Source: Onstottus_B arcticum (GTDB lineage: Bacteria > Acidobacteriota > Blastocatellia > UBA7656). From it: 23,300 bases of DNA. The DNA is taken from NCBI GenBank assembly GCA_038040485.1, contig JBBPIE010000058.1:1-23300 (forward strand). Direction: 5' to 3'. Numbering within the stretch: position 1 is the stretch's first letter; each line of letters opens with the position of its first letter. This document shows, piece by piece, positions 6,932-14,619 of this stretch. A program made the translations under genes and the position numbers. Under the pieces are notes generated by a model that did not search any database, had not been told where the DNA came from, and worked only from the letters and a program-made list of their open reading frames with translations.

Positions 6932-8425
6932 TCAGGCCTTCGCCAGGCTGCGTTCGCTTGCGCGAGGTTTGGCGCTGACCGGCTTGCCGCGTCCGACCTT
7001 GCCGCTCGTGATGTATTCCCACCAAAGCATCATGGGGCTCGCTACCGCAATCGAAGAGTAGGTGCCTATGATGATGCCGATCGTCAGAGCCAGCGCGAAG
7101 GTGCGCAAGACCTCACCGCCGAACAGAACAATCGAAACTACCGAAATGAAAGTCAGACCCGCGGTGATAACCGTACGCGACAACGTCTGATTTATCGAAT
7201 CGTTTGCAATCTGGGCGAGGCTGTCTCGGCGCCGCAGTCTGAGGTTCTCGCGTATCCGGTCGAAGATGACGATGGTGTCATTCATCGAGTAGCCAACCAA
7301 CGTAAGCAGCGCCGCCACTACCGTCAGGCTGATCTCCCAATGGAACAGGCTGAAGATGCCAAGCGTGATCAAGATGTCGTGAAACACCGCAAGCACGGCG
7401 GCCACTCCGTATATCCACTCGAAGCGGAACGCGATATACACAAGCATCCCGCCCAGCGCCGCAAGCGTCACGTAGATGGCTCGGTTGCGGAGATCCTTCC
7501 CAACAACCGCGCCCACGACGTCCGCGCCGATCACCGCAAAGCTTCCTTCAGTGAAGAACGGTTGCATCTTGTCCAGCAGTTCGGCTGAAACGTCTTGCGC
7601 CTGAATCTCGGAGAGGTTGTCAATAACGCCGTTGCGGTTTGTGCGATAGCTGCTGATTGCTTTTGCCGCCTTCTTGTAGGTTTCCGAGCCTCCGCCGATA
7701 CCGAGAGGATCGATGCGCCCGAGCGCGTCCTCGATCTCGCTGGTCCCCGCCTGGTTGAGATCGATTTTGCCCGCGTAGAAGCGATCCAGGATGACCTGCT
7801 TGACCTTGTTCTGATCAAACCCGTCGAAGTTGGTCACAATCAGGTTCAAGCTCTGGGTGGCGTTTATGTCCGGAAGGAATCCCTTGTTCGAGCTGTCCCG
7901 GAAAGCCACTAGCTGCTCGCCTACCTGGCGGTACGGATGCGCGTTTGCGAACGACTGGTTGTTGATCTGAAACGGATCCACCTGGCGAAGCTCCTGCTCA
8001 ATCCCGGCCGCGTCGATCGTGTTGATGTTGGTCTTGCCCGCTGAAAGATCGCCGGCGGGGCTGAGCCCCTGAAGCGCTCGAATGATTGCGCGTTTGTCCT
8101 CGTCCACCCGCCGCTCGGTCTCGGTGCCCGATCCAAGTTGGGGAGCGTGAATGATCAGCTCATTTGGCTTGCTGGTGACGGGCTGCAGCGTGACCTTGCT
8201 CGTGTCCACGCCGCCGGCTCCAAGCACCGAGCGCACTTGAGAGAGGTCCGATGACTGCTTGAAGCGAACGGTCATCAATGTTCCGCCGGTGAAATCGACG
8301 CCAAGGTTGAATCCACGAATCTGAGTCGCGGCCGCCCCCAGCAAAAGTAAGAAGATCGTCACGCCGATGAACTTCTTCTTAGCGTTGATCCAGTCGATCT
8401 TAGGGTTTCTGAAAAGCTCTACCAT
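6932..8425 (-). CDS. secF: Protein translocase subunit SecF with enlarged periplasmic domain
   Basis: SecF works with SecD as a proton-driven partner of SecYEG in protein export. The ATG at 8425 begins MVELFRNPKIDW, followed by the first membrane helix (FIGVTIFLLLLGAA) and the SecF signature GFNLGVDFTGGTL at 38-50. The last third holds five membrane helices typical of SecF, with VFHDILITLGIF, LVGYSMNDTIVIFDRIREN and INQTLSRTVITAGLT. The protein has 497 residues, while many SecF proteins have 300-350. The excess sits in the periplasmic part between about 100 and 295, which includes similar segments near 131-152, 220-242 and 267-290 (INTIDAAGIEQEL, IDLNQAGTSEIEDAL, IDNLSEIQAQDVSAEL). SD is weak. 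It follows secD after 93 bases that consist mostly of heptamer repeats. Confidence 0.95.
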   Translation of the reverse strand: MVELFRNPKIDWINAKKKFIGVTIFLLLLGAAATQIRGFNLGVDFTGGTLMTVRFKQSSDLSQVRSVLGAGGVDTSKVTLQPVTSKPNELIIHAPQLGSGTETERRVDEDKRAIIRALQGLSPAGDLSAGKTNINTIDAAGIEQELRQVDPFQINNQSFANAHPYRQVGEQLVAFRDSSNKGFLPDINATQSLNLIVTNFDGFDQNKVKQVILDRFYAGKIDLNQAGTSEIEDALGRIDPLGIGGGSETYKKAAKAISSYRTNRNGVIDNLSEIQAQDVSAELLDKMQPFFTEGSFAVIGADVVGAVVGKDLRNRAIYVTLAALGGMLVYIAFRFEWIYGVAAVLAVFHDILITLGIFSLFHWEISLTVVAALLTLVGYSMNDTIVIFDRIRENLRLRRRDSLAQIANDSINQTLSRTVITAGLTFISVVSIVLFGGEVLRTFALALTIGIIIGTYSSIAVASPMMLWWEYITSGKVGRGKPVSAKPRASERSLAKA

Positions 8426-8431
8426 AATAAA

Positions 8432-8514
8432 TGATCCGTGACGTGATTCGTGATCCGTGATGCGTGATTCGTGATTCGCGGTTTCTCCGGTTACGCATCA
8501 CGCATCACGAATCA
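8432..8514. repeat. Heptanucleotide repeat array with inverted arm in the secD-secF gap
   Basis: The plus strand shows TGATCCG, TGACG (short unit), TGATTCG, TGATCCG, TGATGCG, TGATTCG, TGATTCG from 8432 to 8478. After a 15-base spacer come three inverted units, CGCATCA, CGCATCA, CGAATCA (8494-8514). Units 8444-8464 pair with the inverted arm over 21 positions with one mismatch. The array fills nearly all of the gap between the secD stop (8519) and the secF start (8425) and would form a strong hairpin in the shared mRNA. Similar short tandemly repeated heptanucleotides are known in cyanobacteria; relation to those is not implied. Confidence 0.85.
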
Positions 8515-8518
8515 CTCC

Positions 8519-10159
8519 TCATATGCTCAGACTCTCCACCCGCGCGCTGCGGTTAAGATGCCACATGAAAATTGTTCGCGACACAAAGACCGCCGTAAAC
8601 AGGTTTGCCAATAAGCCGGCCACGAGAGTGACCGCAAACCCGCGGATCGGCCCGGTGCCGAACACAAACAGGAAGACCGCCGAGACGATCGTTGTCACGT
8701 GGGTGTCGATGATAGTGAGGAATGCCTTGGCGAAGCCGACATCGACGGCCGAGGCAACCACCTTGCCGTTCCGAAGCTCCTCGCGAATTCGCTCGAAGAT
8801 CAGCACGTTCGAGTCGACTGCCATGCCTATCGTCAAGATCACGCCTGCAATGCCCGGCAGTGTGAGCGTCGCGTCGAATAGCACCAGCGCCGCAAGCAGC
8901 AAAACCAGGTTCAGCACCAGAGCCAACACCGCGTTGATTCCCGAGCCGCGATAGTAGTAGAGCATGAACGCAACTACCGCCAGCAGTCCGGCAATCGAGG
9001 CAGTAACGCCCTGGCGAATCGAGTCCGCACCAAGCGAAGGCCCAACGGTTCGCTCTTCCAGATAAACCGCTTTAGCTGGGAGCGCGCCGGATCGCAGGAT
9101 CAGCGCAAGATCTTCCCCGGATTTTTTCGTGAAGTTTCCTGTTATTTGTCCGCGGTCGTTAATCTGGCTCTTGATCTCAGGCGCCGACTTGACTTCGTTA
9201 TTGAGCACGATCGCAAGGTGATCGCCGACGTGTTCGCCGGTCGCTTTCGAGAACCGTTTCGCGCCGTCCACAGTCAGCGAGAAATCAATCTCATAGGCCG
9301 CGCCGCCATATTGTGACGACCTGGCGCTGGCGTCACGCATGTCTAGCCCGGTTACGACTGGTATCTTCTCGACTACGACGTAGCCCTCGGTGCTCCCCGT
9401 CTCCGAACGATCCCGATAGAACATCACGTCGTGGTTGGCGCCGGCGCCCGGAAGCGTTTTCAACGCGGCTTCGGCGTCTTCCTTCTTGGGATAAGGAATC
9501 TGCGTGCTTTTGGATACCAGCTTGAGTTCCAGATTGGAGTCGGCGTTGAGCGTGTTCTTCACGCGCTCGGGGTCGTCCACTCCGGGCATCTGTATCAGGA
9601 TCTGATAGGTGCCCTCGCCGCCGTGGCGCTGGATCGTCGGTTCAGTCACGCCGAACGCGTTTACGCGATTCTCGATAATTGACTTTGCCTGTTCGGTCGC
9701 GCGATTCCTCAAGTCGTTTTGAGCTGCTTCATCAAGCGACGCGGTGATCGAGTTGCCTCGCTCGTCCAGAGACCACCCCTGCCCAAAGTCCGTCTTCAAC
9801 TCGGAGACGATGTCGGAGCTCTTGCTGCTGTCGGGGAGCGTGACGACGATCTTGCCTGGCCCGTCGTACTTGATCTCGGTGAAGGGGAGGTTCTTCTCTT
9901 GCAGCTTGTTCTTCGCGGCTTCTATGTTCCGCTCGGTGACCTTTTTGATCACCTCGTCGGTTTGAACTTGCATCACCAGATGGCTTCCGCCTCTGAGGTC
10001 GAGCCCGAGATGAATGTTCTCCGAGAGGTTTTGTTTGATTTGCGACCAGCTCGTGAAGTCCTTGATCCCGGGTTTGTGATGAGGTTTGAAGACCACCGCC
10101 ACACCGGCGAGCGTGACGAGCACGATCAACAGAGTTCGAGTTCGAATCTTTCTTTGCAT
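8519..10159 (-). CDS. secD: Protein translocase subunit SecD
   Basis: SecD is the large partner of SecF in the SecDF complex, which uses the proton gradient to help pull exported proteins through SecYEG. The 546-residue product starts at the ATG at 10159 with a basic N-terminus and one membrane helix (LLIVLVTLAGVAVVF). The conserved segment NIHLGLDLRGGSHLVMQV follows, then the periplasmic domain with ENRVNAFGVTEPTIQR and QMPGVDDPERVKNTL. Further motifs are ARSSQYGGAAYEIDFSLT, LRSGALPAKAVYLEERTVGPSLGADSI (split here by sense) and the C-terminal membrane part with AGVILTIGMAVDSNVLIFERI. The length and order are those of a normal SecD. It starts 21 bases after yajC and is separated from secF by a repeat array. 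Confidence 0.97.
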   Translation of the reverse strand: MQRKIRTRTLLIVLVTLAGVAVVFKPHHKPGIKDFTSWSQIKQNLSENIHLGLDLRGGSHLVMQVQTDEVIKKVTERNIEAAKNKLQEKNLPFTEIKYDGPGKIVVTLPDSSKSSDIVSELKTDFGQGWSLDERGNSITASLDEAAQNDLRNRATEQAKSIIENRVNAFGVTEPTIQRHGGEGTYQILIQMPGVDDPERVKNTLNADSNLELKLVSKSTQIPYPKKEDAEAALKTLPGAGANHDVMFYRDRSETGSTEGYVVVEKIPVVTGLDMRDASARSSQYGGAAYEIDFSLTVDGAKRFSKATGEHVGDHLAIVLNNEVKSAPEIKSQINDRGQITGNFTKKSGEDLALILRSGALPAKAVYLEERTVGPSLGADSIRQGVTASIAGLLAVVAFMLYYYRGSGINAVLALVLNLVLLLAALVLFDATLTLPGIAGVILTIGMAVDSNVLIFERIREELRNGKVVASAVDVGFAKAFLTIIDTHVTTIVSAVFLFVFGTGPIRGFAVTLVAGLLANLFTAVFVSRTIFMWHLNRSARVESLSI

Positions 10160-10180
10160 AAGACTACCTGTAAAGATGGA

Positions 10181-10534
10181 TCACTTCGCTGCTGCTTCCA
10201 CTTCTTTGTCAGAAATCTGAAGTCTTGCGATCGCGCTGCGTTCGGCCTCAACCGAGACGGATTGGGCGATGCGAAGCTGAACAGTGTCGTCCTTTTCGCG
10301 AACGGCTACGATCGTCCCGTAGATTCCGCCCGTAGTGACAATCTTGTCGCCCGGCTTGAGCACCTTCAGCATGTTCGCGCGCTCGGTCTGAGCTTGGCGC
10401 TGCTTCTTTTGCTGTGGACGTATGACCAGCATGTACAAGATTGCGAATATCAGTATGAAAGGAAGCAACTGAGCCAACCCTGCTCCGCCTTGCAGAAGCA
10501 CGAGGATGGGGACGAAAAGCGCGATTATGTTCAT
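10181..10534 (-). CDS. yajC: Sec translocase accessory protein YajC
   Basis: YajC is a small inner-membrane protein that associates with SecDF. The 117-residue product has a short hydrophobic N-terminus (MNIIALFVPILVLLQGG), one main membrane helix (LLPFILIFAILYMLVIRP), and the family signature RPQQKKQRQ followed by MLKVLKPGDKIVTTGGIYGTIVAV. The C-terminus is a small soluble domain ending EVEAAAK. The ATG at 10534 lacks a clear SD; starting at a later Met would remove the membrane helix, so the first ATG is kept. It stands between tgt and secD, the usual order in many bacteria, and starts 73 bases after the tgt stop. Confidence 0.95.
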   Translation of the reverse strand: MNIIALFVPILVLLQGGAGLAQLLPFILIFAILYMLVIRPQQKKQRQAQTERANMLKVLKPGDKIVTTGGIYGTIVAVREKDDTVQLRIAQSVSVEAERSAIARLQISDKEVEAAAK

Positions 10535-10607
10535 TGATTACTCGGTGGCGCGTCGAGTGGGAGGTTCGTCCGCGGGGGTTGCGGTCCGAAATCCTGGGTG
10601 AGGAGTA

Positions 10608-11807
10608 TCAGTCCTGTCCGCGTGCTGCTTCGCTTAGAAATAAATAACGAAACTCATCGAAAGCGCCAAGCGTGATAGCTTGCCTGATCCTCCTCATGGT
10701 GTCAAGGTAGAAGCTAATGTTGTGAAGCGAAGTAAGCACCGAAGAAAGTATCTCGCCTGCCGTAAACAAGTGCCGCAGATAAGCTCGCGAATATCGAGCG
10801 CAGACCGCGCACTCGCAAGCTTCGTCAACGGGACGCGGATCGTCTCGATAGCGAGCGTTGTCGATGTTGATCCGGCCTCGGCTTGTGAACAATTGGCCGT
10901 TGCGTGCGTTGCGAGTCGGCAACACGCAATCGAACATATCGATGCCTTCGGCGACGGCGTTCACCAGGTCTTCAGGAGTTCCGACTCCCATCAAGTAGCG
11001 GGGGCTGTCGTCGGGCATCAGCGGCGCGATGTGCGACACGACCTCGAACATTGCGGCCTTCTCTTCGCCCACTGAAAGTCCGCCAATCGCATAGCCATCG
11101 AAGCCGATTTCAATCAATCCCGCGAGGCTTCGCTCGCGCAGGTCGAGATATGTGCTTCCTTGAACGATACCGAACAGCGCTTGAGTTGAATTGACTAGGT
11201 TGATCCCGGCGCGCTCCGCTTCCGCCGGTTCTGCGTGAAGCTTGACCAGATGCTCTTTCGACCGGCGAGCCCAACGCTCGGTCAACTCGAGCGACTTTGT
11301 GGCGTCCTCGCGCGTGGCTGGAAACGGAGTGCATTCGTCGAAAGCCATCACGATGTCCGAGCCCAGCGCGGCTTGAATCTCCATGGACTTTTCGGGCGAC
11401 AGAAAATGCCGCGAGCCGTCGATGTGCGACTGAAACTCGACGCCTTCCTCGCTCATCTTGCGGAGCGAAGTCAGACTGAAGACTTGAAACCCGCCGCTGT
11501 CGGTCAGGATCGCCCGCTCCCATCCCATAAAACGATGCAGTCCACCAAGCTTGTTGATGATCAAATGACCGGGGCGTAAATATAGATGATAGGTGTTGCC
11601 GAGGATAATTCCGGCGCGGGCCTCTTCAAGCATCTGTTGGGTGAGCGCTTTGACCGTGCCTTGAGTGCCTACGGGCATGAAAGCCGGAGTGTCGAATGAT
11701 CCGTGCGAAGTGGTTACGCGACCGGCGCGAGCCTTCGTAGACGCGTCGCTCTCGATACTCTTGAATAATAACTCATCTGCCATTGGTTCAAGCTTGTGAT
11801 CGCTCAT
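10608..11807 (-). CDS. tgt: Queuine tRNA-ribosyltransferase (tRNA-guanine transglycosylase)
   Basis: Tgt exchanges guanine 34 in the anticodon of GUN tRNAs for the queuosine precursor preQ1. Family marks are HGSFDTPAFMPVGTQGTVKAL, the catalytic region TDSGGFQVFSL, SDIVMAFDECTPFP, LFGIVQGSTY, YAIGGLSVGEEK and the nucleophile region DCVLPTRNARNGQLFT. Zinc ligands are in CECAVC followed by LTSLHN. The start is uncertain. The ATG at 11807 has AGG four bases upstream and is used here (399 residues). An ATG at 11840 is also open but has no SD, and one at 11783 fits the family start best (MADELLFKS). It is the first gene of tgt-yajC-secD-secF. The region up to 11998 is shared with a divergent gene and must hold both promoters; I could not assign them. 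Confidence 0.96.
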   Translation of the reverse strand: MSDHKLEPMADELLFKSIESDASTKARAGRVTTSHGSFDTPAFMPVGTQGTVKALTQQMLEEARAGIILGNTYHLYLRPGHLIINKLGGLHRFMGWERAILTDSGGFQVFSLTSLRKMSEEGVEFQSHIDGSRHFLSPEKSMEIQAALGSDIVMAFDECTPFPATREDATKSLELTERWARRSKEHLVKLHAEPAEAERAGINLVNSTQALFGIVQGSTYLDLRERSLAGLIEIGFDGYAIGGLSVGEEKAAMFEVVSHIAPLMPDDSPRYLMGVGTPEDLVNAVAEGIDMFDCVLPTRNARNGQLFTSRGRINIDNARYRDDPRPVDEACECAVCARYSRAYLRHLFTAGEILSSVLTSLHNISFYLDTMRRIRQAITLGAFDEFRYLFLSEAARGQD

Positions 11808-12001
11808 CTTGCCTGTCTGTGCTTCGTGCTCGCAAGGCATAAAACGCTGATCCGCGGTGTTACTTGTCTCTTACCTGAAGCTGTGAGATTTCAGATTCGC
11901 GTTGCCTCTCGCTTTGCTATAGGATGTCGCCAATACTTTGGACTTAGCGGTAACACGGACGCTCGATGAGTCTCTTCCTGTAACCGAGAAAGGAGAGGAT
12001 G

Positions 12002-12466
12002 ATGAGAATATCTTGCTTGCCTGAGTTGATTATGATTCAAGGTGGCGGTGGGCTAGCTCAGTTGTTACCAATCCTGATCATCGGCGGGGCGATAGCTTGG
12101 GCAGTCGTAGCGATCATTAAGAGTAGACGGACGAGAGAACCGATCGGTGAAGGGGAGAGGGTTGTTGATGAAGCAACGGCGCTGATGACGCGCTACCGGG
12201 ATGCCTACCTCGTCGCCAGAGCGACTGCCACAATTGGAAAGGTGATTAAAGGAATTGGCATTCTCGTAGTAGCTCTGGGCTTAGGTAGCGCGGGACAGTA
12301 TTTGGGCGGGATTGGTCTTCTTGTTGCCTTGGTCGGAGGATTACTTTATTGCGCTGGCGTCCTAGTTGGTGCCCAAGGACAAGTCCTTCTTGCCTCTCTT
12401 GACACTGCTGTGAACTCATCGCCCTTCTTGACGAATGAGGACAGGGCCAGAGCAATGTCCTTGTGA
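12002..12466 (+). CDS. Small membrane protein of unknown function with YajC-like N-terminus
   Basis: No family is recognised. The upstream AAAGGAGAGG followed by two adjacent ATG codons (11999 and 12002) is a strong start signal; the second ATG has the better spacing and gives about 154 residues. The N-terminus reads MIQGGGGLAQLLPILIIGGAIAW, close to the LLQGGAGLAQLLPFILIFAI of YajC encoded nearby at 10181-10534. A basic stretch (KSRRTRE) follows the first membrane helix, then a helical soluble part (DEATALMTRYRDAYLVARAT), two more hydrophobic segments (GIGILVVALGLGSAGQYLGGIGLL region and LVALVGGLLYCAGVLVG), and a short polar tail. It is divergent from tgt and convergent with the Uma2 gene, 13 bases from it. 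A membrane location is well supported; a link with the Sec machinery is only a guess. Confidence 0.75.
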   Translation: MRISCLPELIMIQGGGGLAQLLPILIIGGAIAWAVVAIIKSRRTREPIGEGERVVDEATALMTRYRDAYLVARATATIGKVIKGIGILVVALGLGSAGQYLGGIGLLVALVGGLLYCAGVLVGAQGQVLLASLDTAVNSSPFLTNEDRARAMSL

Positions 12467-12479
12467 GTAAGATCCTTGC

Positions 12480-13136
12480 TTAACTAATCTCTTTGGTATC
12501 CCTCGGAGCCGGGTCTTCATCGCCGGGGGCAGGGAAAGCAATGCGGTCGTAGACCTCGCTCAACCGCAGCGTGCAGTCGATTGAGCTGAGTACTACGCTC
12601 CCTGAGAGTTCAGTGGCCTTCGCAGCAATCACCCACTCACCGTTTGACTGCCGAGAGAAGTGCTCAACCAGCGGCATACTCTGAGCCACTACAACGTAGT
12701 CCGTCAGCGAGTCGAGGTGCTCGCGATAGCGCGCGAACTTTTCGCCTCGATCGAAGGCCTCCGTGGATGGCGACAGCACTTCGATGATCACCTTTGGATT
12801 GACAAGCACGTCGCGGTGTTCGTCGAGGTATTGCGCTTCACCGCACGCGACTACCAGATCGGGAAACGAATACAAGCCCTGCGCGGAATAGCGCGACTTT
12901 GGAATTGGGCCGCTGCGCACCTTCGTATCTTTCGACCAGACCTGGCATCGCTGTCCTTTCAACTGATAGGCAATTTCGGCGGTGAGATTAGTGCAGATGG
13001 TTCCGTGCGCCGGGCTCTCCCCTGCCATCAAATAGATCTGTCCATCCAGGTATTCGCGACGCTCTTGGGATGCGCGCTCCAGCGCCAAGTACTCGTCTTC
13101 GGTGTAGAGACTCTCTGGTTTCCTTACACTTGCCAT
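12480..13136 (-). CDS. Uma2 family (DUF820) PD-(D/E)XK-like protein
   Basis: Uma2 proteins carry a restriction-endonuclease-like fold; their role is not established. The start is the ATG at 13136 (MASVRKPESLYTEDEYL), with GGAG seven bases upstream, giving 218 residues. The family pattern is present: YLDGQIYLMAGESPAHGTIC near the N-terminus, SFPDLVVACG with the probable catalytic Asp, and PKVIIEVLSPSTEAFDRGEK with the Glu and Lys, then FARYREHLDSLTDYVVVAQ. The protein ends with an acidic, Pro-rich tail (FPAPGDEDPAPRD). A good promoter is seen at 13181-13209. It stands alone, not beside a toxin, nuclease or transposase gene. Such genes are often found in many copies in cyanobacteria and some other phyla (family knowledge). 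Confidence 0.9.
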   Translation of the reverse strand: MASVRKPESLYTEDEYLALERASQERREYLDGQIYLMAGESPAHGTICTNLTAEIAYQLKGQRCQVWSKDTKVRSGPIPKSRYSAQGLYSFPDLVVACGEAQYLDEHRDVLVNPKVIIEVLSPSTEAFDRGEKFARYREHLDSLTDYVVVAQSMPLVEHFSRQSNGEWVIAAKATELSGSVVLSSIDCTLRLSEVYDRIAFPAPGDEDPAPRDTKEIS

Positions 13137-13180
13137 CTCTATTCTCCGGCCCGCAAGTTCCCAGCACATTGATTGCGACG

Positions 13181-13209
13181 ATTATAGACTGGCCGTGTCG
13201 GTCAGCCAA
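13181..13209 (-). promoter_or_regulatory. Sigma-70-type promoter for the Uma2 gene
   Basis: On the minus strand TTGGCT (13204-13209) is followed after exactly 17 bases by a perfect TATAAT (13181-13186). Transcription would start near 13174, leaving a leader of about 38 bases before the ATG at 13136. The -35 box matches the consensus at four of six positions. Confidence 0.6.
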
Positions 13210-13368
13210 GCTCGCGCATCGATGGCCGTTGCATTCCTGGGTGCGCCTGATTATATCATCGAAATAGTTCTCGACGTCGCCAGGATGAATTGCGATGAGT
13301 CGCCGCTCGTCGTAGGATTGGAGACTATTGAAATCTATCGTGGCTTGATGGCCGGCTTGGGTGAATGT

Positions 13369-14556
13369 ATGACGAACGCACTTGAAGGCATTCGCGTGTT
13401 GGACCTGTCGCGAATGCTGCCTGGACCCTACTGTTCGATGATGTTGGGCGATCTCGGCGCTGAGGTCATCAAGGTCGAAGAACCAAAGATCGGCGATCCG
13501 ACTCGTCATACCCGCCCTCTCGTTGACGGCAAGAGCGCGGCGTTCGCTCAGGTCAATCGCAACAAGAAGTCGATCGCGATCGATCTCAAGAAACCTGAGG
13601 GGCGAGACCTCTTCCTGAAACTGGCTTCCACGGCCGATTGTATCCTCGAGCAATTTCGACCCGGAGTCGTTGATCGATTGGGCGTCGGATACCAAACCGT
13701 GTCTGAGATCAATCCGCGCATCGTTTATTGTTCGCTGACGGGCTTCGGGCAGGACGGCCCGCATCGCGATCGAAGCGGGCACGATTTGAACTATCTGGCG
13801 CTGTCCGGTGTGCTCGGCTTGACGACGGATGAGAGGGGCAAGCCTGTCATTCCGGGCGTTCAGGTAGCCGATCTTGCAGGCGGGATGATCGCCGGGTTTG
13901 CGATTCTCGCGGCGCTGCTGGCTCGCGAGCGAACCGGCCGCGGTCAGTACGTCGACGTCTCGATGTTCGACGTGATGGTTTCGATGTTGCCGGTTCCTGC
14001 TGCACATCACTTCGCGGGCAAGACGATGCCGGTGGGCGGCAAGTACGTGTTGTCGGGCGCTTATCCTTTTTACAACGTCTACGAGACGCTCGACGGCACA
14101 TTTATGACGCTTGGGGCGCTCGAGCCAAAATTCTGGGCCAACTTTTGCCGAGCCATCGGGCGCGAAGAGTTGATAGCGCGGCAATTCGACGAAGGCGACC
14201 GGCGCAGTGACCTGTTTAAGGAAGTGGCAACGATCTTTAAGTCCAGAACTCAGAGCGACTGGACCGAGTTGATGCGCGACGCGGATTGTTGCTGCGAACC
14301 GGTGCTGTCGATGACCGAAGCTTTCTCGCACGCGCAAACCCGCGAGCGAGAGCTGATCCGCGAGACTGGCCGTGACACCGCGAGCGTCACCGATCAATTG
14401 GGCTTTTCCTACAAGCTCAGTGATACTCCTCCTCGCGAGACTCGCCCGGCTCCCGCGCTCGGGGATAGCACGGCAGAATTGCTTGATGAGTTGCGTATCG
14501 GTGACGAAGAGCGCGCGAGACTGCGGGACTCGGGAGTGATAGTGATCCACGAATAA
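13369..14556 (+). CDS. CaiB/BaiF (class III) CoA-transferase
   Basis: Class III CoA-transferases move CoA between carboxylic acids through an enzyme-bound aspartyl-CoA thioester. The chosen start is the ATG at 13369, because family members begin with a sequence like ALEGIRVLDLSRMLPGPYC; the frame is open 58 codons further upstream but that part looks unlike the family. This gives 395 residues. Family marks are GDLGAEVIKVEEP, NRNKKSIAIDL, NPRIVYCSLTGFGQDGP and GRGQYVDVSMFD. The catalytic Asp is probably D168 in VADLAGG. A run of three Cys occurs in DADCCCEPVL, where one Cys is usual. SD is weak. The next gene, an acyl-CoA dehydrogenase, starts 63 bases downstream, so the pair probably works on one acid: activation by CoA transfer, then oxidation. 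The substrate cannot be told from sequence. Confidence 0.92.
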   Translation: MTNALEGIRVLDLSRMLPGPYCSMMLGDLGAEVIKVEEPKIGDPTRHTRPLVDGKSAAFAQVNRNKKSIAIDLKKPEGRDLFLKLASTADCILEQFRPGVVDRLGVGYQTVSEINPRIVYCSLTGFGQDGPHRDRSGHDLNYLALSGVLGLTTDERGKPVIPGVQVADLAGGMIAGFAILAALLARERTGRGQYVDVSMFDVMVSMLPVPAAHHFAGKTMPVGGKYVLSGAYPFYNVYETLDGTFMTLGALEPKFWANFCRAIGREELIARQFDEGDRRSDLFKEVATIFKSRTQSDWTELMRDADCCCEPVLSMTEAFSHAQTRERELIRETGRDTASVTDQLGFSYKLSDTPPRETRPAPALGDSTAELLDELRIGDEERARLRDSGVIVIHE

Positions 14557-14619
14557 CGCGAATCGACACGAATAGAGTGGGTGCCCGGATTCTGCGGATT
14601 GTTAAGAACGGGAGAAACC

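Noticed and set aside
13229..13257. Candidate CoA-transferase promoter TTGCAT-17-TATATC
   Set aside because: The spacing is right, but the -35 box matches only three positions and the -10 only four; chance matches are common.
12988..14550. 520-codon open frame on the minus strand opposite the CoA-transferase
   Set aside because: It lies antisense to a gene with clear family motifs, has no SD and overlaps the Uma2 gene start. Its composition is that of a frame mirror in GC-rich DNA.
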